From: Verrucomicrobiales bacterium
Lineage (GTDB): Bacteria; Verrucomicrobiota; Verrucomicrobiia; Verrucomicrobiales; DEV007
Direction: 5' to 3'
Length of the DNA: 14,652 nucleotides
Assembly (NCBI GenBank): GCA_023253615.1
Contig: JALRFZ010000755.1
Span: forward strand, 1-14,652
A model generated the notes under the pieces. That model was not told where the DNA came from. It searched no databases and saw only the letters and a list, made by a program, of their open reading frames with translations. Each line of letters opens with the position of its first letter. The first letter of the stretch is position 1. This document shows, piece by piece, positions 1 through 7,209 of this stretch. The position numbers and the translations under genes were made by a program.

Positions 1-1526
1 TCGACACCCACATCCACCGTCAGCTCACCGAGATGGGGATCCCGGCCTCGGGCGGGATCGGCGACGGCGAATTCCTCCGCCGTGCCACCCTCGACATCGC
101 GGGACGGCTCCCGACCCTGGAGGAGACGAAGGCCTTCCTCGCCGACGCGGCTCCTGACAAACGCACCAAGGCGATCGACCGCCTCCTCGCCTCGACCGGC
201 TACGCCGACTACTTCGCCGGGAAGTGGGCCGGGATCCTGCGCAACAAGGTCGATGGCGGCACCGAATGGGTCACGCGCGACTCGCACGCCTTCCACGCCT
301 GGATCCGGACGAGCCTGAACGAGAACAAACCCTTCGACCAGTTCGCCGCCGACCTCGTCCTCGCCGGGGGCAAGGCGATCGACAATCCCGCGGTGAGCTG
401 GTATCGCGTCGTGCAGGACAACAAGGAGCGGATGGAGAATCTCGCCCAGGTCTTCCTCGGCATCCGCATGCAGTGCGCCCAGTGCCACCACCATCCCTAC
501 GAGCAGTGGAGCCAGAACGATTATTTCGCCTTCACCGCCTTCTTCTCGACCCTGCAGAAGAAGGGCGTGCCGAAGCTGCCGGAGGAGGACATTTACTTCC
601 ACAACCGCAAGCCCGCGGAGATGGAGCATCCCGGGACGAAGGAGAAGCTGAAGCCGCGCCTCCTCGGAGCCGCCGCGCCGCTCGACATCCCCGCGACGCA
701 GGATCCCCGCAGTGAACTCGCCACCTGGATGCGGGCCAAGGAGAATCCCTACTTCGCGAAAGTGCTCGTGAACCGCTACTGGAAACACTTCTTCGGACGC
801 GGCCTCGTCGAGCCCGAGGACGACATCCGTCCGACCAATCCCGCGACCCATCCCGAGCTGCTCGACGAACTCGCCGCCTCCTTCGTCGAGAGCGGGTTCG
901 ACCTGAAGCAGCTCGTCCGCACGATCACGAACAGCCGCACCTACCAGCGCAGCAGCGATCTCCTCGAGGGCAATGCCTCCGACGAGCAGCACTACGCGCG
1001 TTACTATCCGAAGCGACTCCCCGCCGAGGTGCTGCTTGATTCCGTCAACGACGTCACGGGGTCGGCGAATTCCTTCAGCCGCCAGCCCCAGGCGGTGCGG
1101 GCCATCGCCCTGCCGAACGAACGCGGCACGATCGAGTCGGAGTTCCTCACCATGTTCGGCCGTCCCGCGATGGACACGGCCTGCGAGTGCGAGCGCACCG
1201 GCGAGGCGAACCTCGCCCAAAGCCTGCACCTCCTCAATTCCGACACGATCCAGGCCAAGCTCACCGCCGGCAACGGCCGCGCCGCGATGCTCGCCAAGGC
1301 GACGGACCGCAGCGACGAGGACCGCGTTTCCGAACTCTACCTGCGCGCCCTCAGCCGCCGGCCGAATCCCGACGAACTCGCCATGGCCCTCTCCCACCTC
1401 AAGAAAAAGCGCGACCTTTCCGCCGCCGATCCCGCGAAGCTGAGCAAGGAGAACGCGGAGAAGGAAGCCTTCGAGGACCTCGTCTGGGTGCTGGTGAACA
1501 CGAAGGAGTTCATGTTCAACCGGTGA
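1..1526 (+). CDS. PSCyt2/PSD1 (DUF1549-DUF1553) protein, 5'-truncated by the window edge
   Basis: The reading frame is open from base 3, and residues before the first ATG (33) already fit the DUF1549 family (DTHIHRQLTEMG), so the true start lies upstream. About 507 residues are visible. The N-terminal third matches DUF1549 (PSCyt2), with the RR-x4-D-x2-G-RLP motif and a CAQCHHHP segment near bases 474-500; its CxxCH is a c-type heme-binding signature typical of the family. The rest matches DUF1553 (PSD1), with the NRYWKHFFGRGLVEPEDD block and the later CECERTGEANLAQSLHLLNS block. These proteins are usually exported and are common in Planctomycetota and Verrucomicrobiota, often beside sulfatases and glycan-degrading genes, but their biochemical role is not settled. 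A leader peptide and any PSCyt1 cytochrome domain would be in the missing part. The stop is 12 bp from the convergent toxin gene's stop. Family assignment is firm; function is not known. Confidence 0.93.
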   Translation, partial: DTHIHRQLTEMGIPASGGIGDGEFLRRATLDIAGRLPTLEETKAFLADAAPDKRTKAIDRLLASTGYADYFAGKWAGILRNKVDGGTEWVTRDSHAFHAWIRTSLNENKPFDQFAADLVLAGGKAIDNPAVSWYRVVQDNKERMENLAQVFLGIRMQCAQCHHHPYEQWSQNDYFAFTAFFSTLQKKGVPKLPEEDIYFHNRKPAEMEHPGTKEKLKPRLLGAAAPLDIPATQDPRSELATWMRAKENPYFAKVLVNRYWKHFFGRGLVEPEDDIRPTNPATHPELLDELAASFVESGFDLKQLVRTITNSRTYQRSSDLLEGNASDEQHYARYYPKRLPAEVLLDSVNDVTGSANSFSRQPQAVRAIALPNERGTIESEFLTMFGRPAMDTACECERTGEANLAQSLHLLNSDTIQAKLTAGNGRAAMLAKATDRSDEDRVSELYLRALSRRPNPDELAMALSHLKKKRDLSAADPAKLSKENAEKEAFEDLVWVLVNTKEFMFNR

Positions 1527-1538
1527 GAGGGCTCCGCT

Positions 1539-1802
1539 TCAAAACAGATCCGAATGACTCCCGGTCCGGCCGAGAATGAGTTCATCCGGCAGCCGCTTGT
1601 AGATCAGGAGCCAGTCAGGTTCGAGATGGCAGTCCCTCCAGCCCGTCCAGTCTCCCGTGAGCGCGTGATCCCGGTTCTTTGGAGGCAGAGGTTCTCCTTC
1701 GACGAGCCACCCCACCACCTCCTTGAGTTTTCCGAGGTCCTTGCCTCGCTTGATCTGGCGCTTCAGATCCTTTTTGAACTGGTTGGTCTGGGTGAGGGTC
1801 AT
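1539..1802 (-). CDS. yafQ: YafQ-like type II toxin, mRNA interferase
   Basis: This 87-residue protein fits the RelE/YafQ toxin family, which are ribosome-dependent endoribonucleases that cleave mRNA in the ribosomal A site. The catalytic set described for E. coli YafQ (His50, His63, Asp67, Trp68, His87, Phe91) is matched at a constant offset of four residues: His46, His59, Asp63, Trp64, His83 and Phe87, the last being the C-terminal residue. The motifs GDWTGWRDCHLEPDWLLIY and RTGSHSDLF are characteristic. The gene overlaps the upstream antitoxin gene by ATGA (1799-1802), so translation is probably coupled. Length is normal for the family and all key residues are present, so I infer an intact toxin. 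Local base composition is visibly more AT-rich than in the neighbours, which suggests acquisition by transfer. Confidence 0.92.
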   Translation of the reverse strand: MTLTQTNQFKKDLKRQIKRGKDLGKLKEVVGWLVEGEPLPPKNRDHALTGDWTGWRDCHLEPDWLLIYKRLPDELILGRTGSHSDLF

Positions 1803-2059
1803 TTTTCCCAGGAATCAAAAAGCTCCTTCGGGTTGGAAAAATGTTCCACTTCCTCCCCGGCGTCCGCTTTTGAAAGGGCGGCTGCGGTCGTGGCATTGGG
1901 CACCCTCAACTCGAGAGGAAACTCGCCTCTCATCGCGATCTGGCGATAAAACAAACGAATCGCCTCGGTCGGAGACATGCCCAGGGATTCGAGGATGCGC
2001 TCCGTGGCCTTCTTGGTGGAAGGGTCAATGCGAGCGTGGACGACGGAAGTTTGGGCCAT
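1799..2059 (-). CDS. dinJ: DinJ/RelB-family antitoxin
   Basis: This 86-residue protein matches the RelB/DinJ antitoxin family. The N-terminus (VVHARIDPSTKKATERILES, about residues 6-25) is a ribbon-helix-helix DNA-binding motif: a beta strand VVHARID followed by two helices. The C-terminal half (FPLELRVPNATT, then an acidic NPKELFDSWEK tail) corresponds to the toxin-wrapping segment. By family knowledge it should neutralise YafQ by direct binding and repress its own operon, alone and with the toxin. The start was chosen by alignment with DinJ, whose strand begins a few residues after Met. This start lies only 6 nt from the predicted -10 box, so the mRNA may be leaderless. No alternative in-frame start is needed. 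It is the first gene of a two-gene operon and overlaps yafQ by four bases. Confidence 0.92.
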   Translation of the reverse strand: MAQTSVVHARIDPSTKKATERILESLGMSPTEAIRLFYRQIAMRGEFPLELRVPNATTAAALSKADAGEEVEHFSNPKELFDSWEK

Positions 2060-2063
2060 GGAA

Positions 2064-2100
2064 GCATTGTATCACAAATGCAACACATGGCAAGCATGTG
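2064..2100 (-). promoter_or_regulatory. dinJ-yafQ promoter with two nested operator-like palindromes
   Basis: On the minus strand there is a -35 box TTGCCA (2088-2093), a 16-bp spacer and a -10 box TACAAT (2066-2071) preceded by TGA, which makes an extended -10. Two inverted repeats overlap these boxes. The first, GCATTGT-ATC-ACAAATGC (2064-2081), covers the -10 box. The second, CACATG-GCAAG-CATGTG (2084-2100), covers the -35 box. This is the arrangement expected for autorepression by a ribbon-helix-helix antitoxin. The box matches and repeats are seen directly; the operator role is inferred. Confidence 0.7.
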
Positions 2101-2218
2101 GCGGGCGATCGAGTGAAATCTTCCGCACGGCAATCGCTCCGGAATCCCACACTTCTCCTCCGCATCCCCGCCGTTGTTTCTCTGGCGAATCTGACGTTCG
2201 TTCCCCTCGAAACCGCCC

Positions 2219-4735
2219 ATGAACCGCCTCGCTGCTTTTCTGTTTCCCCTCGCACTTGCCCTTCCGGCGCAGGCCTTCATGCCCTATTCCGACCTGCTCA
2301 CGGTTTCGCCGGCGCTGGTGAAGGCGGGCGACACGGTCGAGGTCACCGTCACCGGGAAAGACCTCGAATCGCTGACGGGCCTGCGCTTCTCGAATCCGAA
2401 GATCACCGCCGCGCCCGTGGTCACACCGGCGGATGATTTCTTCCCGAAGCCGCGTCCCGTTGATGGGAAATTCACCGTCACCGTTCCCGCCGATGTGCCT
2501 GCGGGTGTCTACGAGGTGCGCACGGTCGGGTTCCTCGGACTGTCGACGGCGCGACCCTTTGTGGTGTATCCGTCAGGATCGGCGGAGTCGCTCGAGCAGG
2601 GCGATCACTCGACTCCGGAGACGGCCCTGCCCCTCGCGGCCGGAGCCGGAGCCCTCGGCACGCTCGACGGCGGCAAGTTCGACTGGTATCGCTTCGAGGC
2701 GAAGAAGGGCGAGCGGTTCTTCCTCGAAGTCACCGCCGAGCGCCTCGACGCGAAGGGCGACGTGCTCCTCGCCGTGGCCGATGCGGCAGGGAGCGAGCTC
2801 GAGAGCAGCCGCCATCACTTCGGGCGCGATCCTTTCATCGACTTCACCGCTCCGGCCGACGGAGTCTACTTCGTCTCGCTCTGCGATTCGCTCTACGGCG
2901 GAGGACGCGAGTATTTCTACCACCTCCGCCTCGGGCGCGGACCCCACGTCGATTTCGTCTTTCCTCCCGCGGGGGAGCCGGGCCAAAAACGCAGTTTCAC
3001 CTTCTTCGGGCGCAGTCTCCCCGGAGGTTCCCCCGGTGATGGCTGGGCTCTCAAAGGCAAACCGCTCGAGACGCTCTCAGTCCCCCTCGACGTACCCGCC
3101 GAGGTCACGATACCGCGCAGCTTCTCACCCAACATCCCGCGCGAGGCGATGGTGCCGTCGTTCGAGCATTCCCTGCCCGGAGCCGATCCGGTGCGCATCG
3201 GATTTGCCACCGCTCCCGTGATCGAGGAGGAAAAGGCGAGCCAGCTCCAGACGGTGGCGTGGCCCGCCGAGGTCGTGGGTCGCTTCGACGAGCCGGGGGA
3301 TGTCGATGCCTTCCGCGTCGCGCTGAAAAAGGGCGAGACCTGCTGGATCGAGGTGACCTCGCATCGGCTCGGCGTGGGATCGGATCCGGTCGTGACGATC
3401 GAGAAGATCACCAAGGACGCCGCCGGAGCCGAGACCTTCACCGCGGTCGCCGAGGGCGACGACCTCCCGACCTTCTACGCCCCCGATTCGCTCGACGATC
3501 TCAACGCCGACTCGCTCGACCCGGCCCTCTCCTTCACCGCGGATGCGGATGGCGACTATCGGATCACGCTTCTGAACCAGGCCGGTGGCGGCAGCGTGGC
3601 CCATCTCTATCGCCTCGCGATCCGAAAGGCCCTGCCAGATTTCCAACTCATCGCCGGCACCGAGCTCGCCAAGACGATCAACAACGACGCCTTCCCCTGG
3701 GTGCCCGTGCTGCGCCGTGGTGGCTCCGCGATCTACCGGATCATCGCCTTCCGTCGCGATGGGTTCGAGGGCGACATCACCATCGCCGCGAGCGGACTGC
3801 CTGCGGGCGTCACCGCCGATCCGCTCGTGCTTTCGGGGAAAACGTCGCAGGGGTTCCTCACCGTGCGCGCGGCGCCGGACGCGGCCGAGTGGCGCGGCAC
3901 CGTCGTCCTCAGCGGAAAGGCCAAGATCGGCGAAGCCGAGGTGACGCGCGAGGCGCGCTCCGCCTCGATCGTGTGGGGCAGACGCGTCTTCGGCAACCAG
4001 GCCCAGGTCCGTTCGCGGCTCGATCTCGAGACGGTGCTCTCGGTGGTGTCGGAAAACGAGCCCACCCGCGTCGACCTGAAGGAGAACAAGGTCTGGACCG
4101 TGCCGGTCGGCGGCACCCTCGAGTTTCCGATCAAGACGACCGAGAGCGGCACGCGCACCGGCAGCCTCGCGATCAATGTGCATGGGTTTCCCGGGATCGG
4201 GCGCAATCCTCCCTCGGTCTCGATCAACGAAGGACAAACCGAAGGCGTCTTGAAATTCGATTTCAAGCCCGGCCCCGCCTTCAAGCTCGAGCCCGGCCGT
4301 TATCAATTCGTGCTGCAGGCGGTGGGCAACGCGAAATACCGTCTCAATCCCGCCGCCGCCGAAGCCGCGAAACAGGAATCGGATCGCATCAAGGCGATGA
4401 AACCCGCCCTCGCCGACGCCGTCGCGAAGGCGAAGACCGTCCTGAGCGAGGCCGACAAGGAACTCGCCGCTGCGAAGCAGCGCGAAGCCTCCGCCGCGGA
4501 TGATGCGGCGCGCGCCGCGCTGAAAGGCGAAACCGCCGCGGCCCAGGCCAAGGCCGATGCAGCGAAAAAAGCCTCGCAGGAAGCCGAGGCGAAACTCGCC
4601 GCGCACGCAAAAGCCGAAGATACCGCCACCAAAGCCGCCGCCGCCGCCGAGACACGCACGAAGGAACGCAGCCAGCCCTTCGCGACCTATTCGATGCCCA
4701 TCACGGTCGAAGTGACCGAGGCGGCGAAGAAGTGA
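2219..4735 (+). CDS. Secreted multidomain protein with PPC-type beta domains and a C-terminal helical insertion
   Basis: The 838-residue protein begins with a signal peptide (MNRLAAFLFPLALALPAQA, cleavage likely after residue 19). Next come an IPT/TIG-like or similar Ig-fold region (about 25-115), a first PPC-like jelly roll (about 120-245, with FDWYRFEAKKGERFFLEV and DGVYFVSLCD), a second PPC-like domain (about 335-470, with DVDAFRVALKKGETCWIEV and DGDYRITLLNQ), and further Ig-like beta domains to about residue 712. An Ala/Lys/Glu-rich helical stretch (about 714-816) follows, then a final strand-like segment (TYSMPITVEV). PPC domains occur in many exported proteins of PVC bacteria, and similar proteins are commonly encoded next to PSCyt2/PSD1 genes, here found just upstream across the toxin-antitoxin pair. 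No catalytic residues are evident; an extracellular binding or scaffolding role is a guess. The start is set by the signal peptide; there is no Shine-Dalgarno sequence. Confidence 0.85.
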   Translation: MNRLAAFLFPLALALPAQAFMPYSDLLTVSPALVKAGDTVEVTVTGKDLESLTGLRFSNPKITAAPVVTPADDFFPKPRPVDGKFTVTVPADVPAGVYEVRTVGFLGLSTARPFVVYPSGSAESLEQGDHSTPETALPLAAGAGALGTLDGGKFDWYRFEAKKGERFFLEVTAERLDAKGDVLLAVADAAGSELESSRHHFGRDPFIDFTAPADGVYFVSLCDSLYGGGREYFYHLRLGRGPHVDFVFPPAGEPGQKRSFTFFGRSLPGGSPGDGWALKGKPLETLSVPLDVPAEVTIPRSFSPNIPREAMVPSFEHSLPGADPVRIGFATAPVIEEEKASQLQTVAWPAEVVGRFDEPGDVDAFRVALKKGETCWIEVTSHRLGVGSDPVVTIEKITKDAAGAETFTAVAEGDDLPTFYAPDSLDDLNADSLDPALSFTADADGDYRITLLNQAGGGSVAHLYRLAIRKALPDFQLIAGTELAKTINNDAFPWVPVLRRGGSAIYRIIAFRRDGFEGDITIAASGLPAGVTADPLVLSGKTSQGFLTVRAAPDAAEWRGTVVLSGKAKIGEAEVTREARSASIVWGRRVFGNQAQVRSRLDLETVLSVVSENEPTRVDLKENKVWTVPVGGTLEFPIKTTESGTRTGSLAINVHGFPGIGRNPPSVSINEGQTEGVLKFDFKPGPAFKLEPGRYQFVLQAVGNAKYRLNPAAAEAAKQESDRIKAMKPALADAVAKAKTVLSEADKELAAAKQREASAADDAARAALKGETAAAQAKADAAKKASQEAEAKLAAHAKAEDTATKAAAAAETRTKERSQPFATYSMPITVEVTEAAKK

Positions 4736-4783
4736 CATCAGGCGGCGCAAAGGTGATTTTTGTTGGCGTAAGGCTGTATGCAG

Positions 4784-4835
4784 ACCATCGAGCGAGGACG
4801 AGGCGGCCTACCATCGAGCGCGTAAGAAGCGGCCT
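4784..4835. repeat. Two tandem 26-bp units with conserved ends
   Basis: Two units, 4784-4809 and 4810-4835, share the left end ACCATCGAGCG and the right end GCGGCCT, both recurring at exactly 26 bp. The nine or so central bases differ. The second unit runs into the left arm of the inverted-repeat element at 4826. The repeat is seen directly. Its function is unknown; it looks like intergenic repetitive DNA rather than coding sequence. Confidence 0.75.
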
Positions 4836-4959
4836 ACGGAAGACGCGGAATTGCAGAGGACCGAGATAGATGCCGCAGGCATCAAGGAGGGAAATGCCAA
4901 TCTGATCAGCTTTTCTTCCGCTTCTGTGTTTTCCGTGTATTCCGTAGGCCGCCGCTTCC
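4826..4959. repeat. 134-bp element bounded by imperfect terminal inverted repeats
   Basis: The left arm GAAGCGGCCTACGGAA (4826-4841) is matched in inverted orientation by TTCCGTAGGCCGCCGCTTC (4940-4958); the two differ only by an extra GCG/CGC triplet. Inside lies a perfect short hairpin, GATGCC-GCA-GGCATC (4869-4883). This hairpin could act as a weak terminator between the convergent PPC and tsaB genes, but it lacks a T-tract. The stretch 4736-4969 has no credible gene. The size and termini suggest a miniature or REP-like mobile repeat; this is an inference. Confidence 0.6.
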
Positions 4960-4969
4960 TCCCTTCCCA

Positions 4970-5596
4970 TCACTTCGCTTTCGGCATCGTGATGTAGGGC
5001 GCCCGAAGGTAGACCGGTTCGAGGGCCTTTTGCGCAAGGTCATTCAGATCAGCATCGCGATAGCGAGCGGCGAGAAGTCCCGCCGCGGGATAGGACAAGA
5101 TCGCTCCCGCGACCCTTTCGACGACCTTCGCATCGCAGGTGTGGATGGCGAGTCCCCCGGAGAGAAGCGGGGCGAGGAATGCGTCGAGATCGGCCTCGTC
5201 GACGAGTTCGGGGTCTCCCTGCAGTTTCCGATCCCGCACCACTGCGACAAAAAAGCTGCCGCGTCTTGCGTCTCCGACGACGAGATAGGAATCGGCATCG
5301 GTCTCCCACGCTTCCAGCGAATTGCCCCCGATCACCGGCAGGCCCATCGCCACGGCGAGCCCGTTCGCGACCGCGATTCCCACGCGCACGCCGCCGTAAG
5401 ATCCGGGACCAAGCCCCACGACGATGCCCGTCAGCTCATCGCGATACTTCTCCACCAATTGCGAGAGAGGGGCGAAAATGGCAGCGTTATGCGCCCGGTC
5501 GGTCGTGAAGGTCGACTGATCGACGACACGGCCTGAGCCACGATCATAAACCGCGAGCGTCGCACGACGGGTGGAGGTCTCGAGAGCCAGGATCAT
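4970..5596 (-). CDS. tsaB: TsaB, tRNA t6A37 threonylcarbamoyltransferase complex subunit
   Basis: TsaB is a catalytically inactive paralogue of TsaD that acts with TsaD and TsaE to transfer threonylcarbamoyl to A37 of tRNAs reading ANN codons. The ASKHA-fold signatures are present: [17 protein letters not shown] at the N-terminus, HNAAIFAPLSQLVE, and the family core GIVVGLGPGSYGGVRVGIA, close to the usual GPGSFTGLRIG. The C-terminal EPVYLRAP matches the usual P-x-YLR ending. I chose ATG 5596, giving 208 residues, because family homology begins there and because it overlaps the tsaE stop as ATGA. A longer in-frame start at 5695 would add 33 unrelated residues lying inside tsaE. It is the last gene of the thiL-tsaE-tsaB operon. 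The complex partner tsaD is not in this window. Confidence 0.93.
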   Translation of the reverse strand: MILALETSTRRATLAVYDRGSGRVVDQSTFTTDRAHNAAIFAPLSQLVEKYRDELTGIVVGLGPGSYGGVRVGIAVANGLAVAMGLPVIGGNSLEAWETDADSYLVVGDARRGSFFVAVVRDRKLQGDPELVDEADLDAFLAPLLSGGLAIHTCDAKVVERVAGAILSYPAAGLLAARYRDADLNDLAQKALEPVYLRAPYITMPKAK

Positions 5597-6015
5597 CGTC
5601 GGGAAAGGGTCACGTGGCGCACCCCGTCGGGCAGGATACGGAAGGAAAGGACATGTGTATCGCGGGGCAAAAGGGCGGGAAACTTTTCCGACCACTCCAC
5701 GACGAGGATTCCGTCTTCATCGAGGTAGTCGTCCCAACCGATGTTCTGTAGCTCGGTCGCGTCCTCGAGCCGATACCAATCGAAATGAAAGACCGGGCAT
5801 CGTCCTGCCCGATACTCCTGCACCAGCGAAAAGGTCGGGCTCGTCACCTCGTCGTCCGATCCGAGACCGGCCACGAGGCCCTTGCAGAAATGCGTTTTTC
5901 CCGCACCGAGATCCCCATCGAGTGCGACGACATCGCCTCCCTTCAGCCGCGCCGCAAACGCGCGGCCCGCCTCGATCATCTCCGCCTCGGTGGCGGCTTG
6001 GAAGGATTCATCCAT
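5593..6015 (-). CDS. tsaE: TsaE, ATPase of the t6A biosynthesis complex
   Basis: This 140-residue protein is a typical TsaE (YjeE family), a small P-loop ATPase needed for turnover of the TsaB-TsaD complex in tRNA t6A synthesis. Visible motifs are the Walker A (GDLGAGKT, residues 34-41), the switch-like [11 protein letters not shown] (58-68), HFDWYRLED (77-85), and the late VEWSEKFP (106-113). The open frame continues upstream for about 190 more codons, but that part lies antisense to or out of frame with thiL and shows no family features. ATG 6015 is preferred because the preceding thiL stop shares its A (TGATG, 6013-6017). The 3' end overlaps the tsaB start by four bases. The tight overlaps imply translational coupling. 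Confidence 0.95.
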   Translation of the reverse strand: MDESFQAATEAEMIEAGRAFAARLKGGDVVALDGDLGAGKTHFCKGLVAGLGSDDEVTSPTFSLVQEYRAGRCPVFHFDWYRLEDATELQNIGWDDYLDEDGILVVEWSEKFPALLPRDTHVLSFRILPDGVRHVTLSRR

Positions 6016-6932
6016 CAGGTGCGGTAGTGTTCCCAGCCGCGGCCGATCGTGCCGGTCGTCGTGGCGGTGATCTCGCCGATCATGGTGAGGGCGAGGTCGG
6101 GAAAGACCCGGCTCCACTTCGCCGGGAGGTCGCGGAAGGTATCGGGCGAAAAGGTCATGAGCAACTCGTAGTCCTCTCCATCGCGAATCGCTTCTTCCGT
6201 CGAGACGCCCATGTGGCAAGGCAGGCTCGCTTCGTCGATCCGGAATCCCGCTCCGCTCGCGGCGACAAGGCGCGGCAGATCGGAGCCCAGTCCATCGCTG
6301 AGATCCATCATCGCCGTCGGTTTGGCATGGGCGGCGAGCCATTGCGCTTCGCGCAGCCGTGGCGTGAAGGTGAGATGACGCCCGCCCGCGAACGAGCCGC
6401 CGAGCTTTCCCGTCACCGCGATGAGATCGCCCGGTTTCGCGCCGCCGCGGAAGACACACTGCGCGGCCTCCACCGTCCCGGTCATCGCCACCGTGATCAT
6501 CGCACCGGTCACCGGCAGCCGCGAAGTCTCGCCACCGACGATGCCGCAGCCGCCTTCCTCCGCCGCCGCGATCAATCCGGCATACCAACCCTCGACCTCG
6601 GCAAACGATCGTCCCGCCTCGACCGCGATCGTGACGAGGGCATGCGCCGGTCTTCCGCCCATCGCGGCGAGATCACTGAGGACGCGGTTCATCGCCTTTC
6701 GCCCGACGAGGACCGGATCGGTGCCAGGGAGAAAATGCACTCCTTCGACGACGCAATCGGTTTTCAGCAATTGCCATGTACCATCACCGGCTTCGACCAC
6801 GGCACAATCATCGCCGGGCCCCGCGATCACTCCGCGACCGGACGGGATCATCGCGACGAGACGCGACACCACCGCCTCCTCGCCGAGATCGGCGACGGAG
6901 GGATCGGGGGAGTTTCGCGGGCAAAGTTCCAT
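6015..6932 (-). CDS. thiL: ThiL, thiamine-monophosphate kinase
   Basis: ThiL phosphorylates thiamine monophosphate with ATP to give thiamine diphosphate, the active cofactor. The 305-residue protein carries the full set of family blocks in order: [43 protein letters not shown] (usually GGDTS), [34 protein letters not shown] and the C-terminal GEDYELL. ATG 6932 was chosen over the longer frame opening at 7061 because the extra 43 residues are not family-like, and [20 protein letters not shown] leads straight into the typical N-terminal helix. No good Shine-Dalgarno sequence precedes it. It is the first gene of an overlapping operon with tsaE and tsaB; the ThiE partner enzyme is encoded at 9017. 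A REPIN-like repeat lies 85 bp upstream. Confidence 0.95.
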   Translation of the reverse strand: MELCPRNSPDPSVADLGEEAVVSRLVAMIPSGRGVIAGPGDDCAVVEAGDGTWQLLKTDCVVEGVHFLPGTDPVLVGRKAMNRVLSDLAAMGGRPAHALVTIAVEAGRSFAEVEGWYAGLIAAAEEGGCGIVGGETSRLPVTGAMITVAMTGTVEAAQCVFRGGAKPGDLIAVTGKLGGSFAGGRHLTFTPRLREAQWLAAHAKPTAMMDLSDGLGSDLPRLVAASGAGFRIDEASLPCHMGVSTEEAIRDGEDYELLMTFSPDTFRDLPAKWSRVFPDLALTMIGEITATTTGTIGRGWEHYRT

Positions 6933-7016
6933 ACTCGTGCCCGGTAGACCGGGACATATCCACCATACTCCTCCCGGCCCACGCGTCATCCGGAAGCTCG
7001 CGCGGCGGCGAAACCC

Positions 7017-7178
7017 GTGGCATGGGCATCCTGCCCTTGCCTTCGGCGGTAAACACGACACAGGTCCACGGATCGACGACCTCTTTCACCCGGCCAAACC
7101 AACCGAACGGGGAGAGCGCATTCCCCCCTCCCTGGATCTGACAACAATCGCGATGCATGGGCAGGATGCCCATGCCAC
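7017..7178. repeat. REPIN-like element: two inverted REP-type palindromes around a short core
   Basis: The outer 20 bases GTGGCATGGGCATCCTGCCC (7017-7036) recur as a perfect inverted copy at 7159-7178. Each end is also a hairpin by itself: GGCATGGGCA-TCC-TGCCCTTGCC (7019-7041, one mismatch) and GCATGGGCA-GGA-TGCCCATGC (7155-7175, perfect). A palindrome pair in inverse orientation is the structure of REP doublets (REPINs) mobilised by RAYT transposases. No transposase is in the window. The 7179-7209 remainder and 6933-7016 hold nothing else I can identify. The element separates the DUF3137 stop from thiL and could also affect transcription. Confidence 0.75.
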
Positions 7179-7209
7179 ATCCGGAGATGCAAACGCCGCG
7201 CAGTCGATA

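Noticed and set aside
3125..4750. Long minus-strand open frame of 541 codons opposite the PPC gene
   Set aside because: It is a mirror of a GC-rich gene: low-complexity Arg/Gly/Asp-rich protein with no motif, while the plus strand has a signal peptide and clear domains.
4869..4883. GATGCC-GCA-GGCATC hairpin as an intrinsic terminator for the PPC gene
   Set aside because: The stem is perfect but short and no T-tract follows on either strand, so I list it only as part of the repeat element.
4701..4973. Minus-strand 90-residue open frame across the repeat region after the PPC gene
   Set aside because: It runs through the 26-bp tandem units and the inverted-repeat element, has no family resemblance, and its composition follows the repeats.
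6933..7016. Promoter or short leader gene for thiL
   Set aside because: No acceptable -35/-10 pair at normal spacing; the GGGAGGAG block is too close to its own out-of-frame ATG and too far from the thiL start.
6808..7173. Minus-strand open frame starting MGILPMH that spans the REPIN-like element
   Set aside because: The start and a second MPMPR segment are simply translations of the two REP palindromes; the remainder is Arg-rich and lies out of frame inside thiL.
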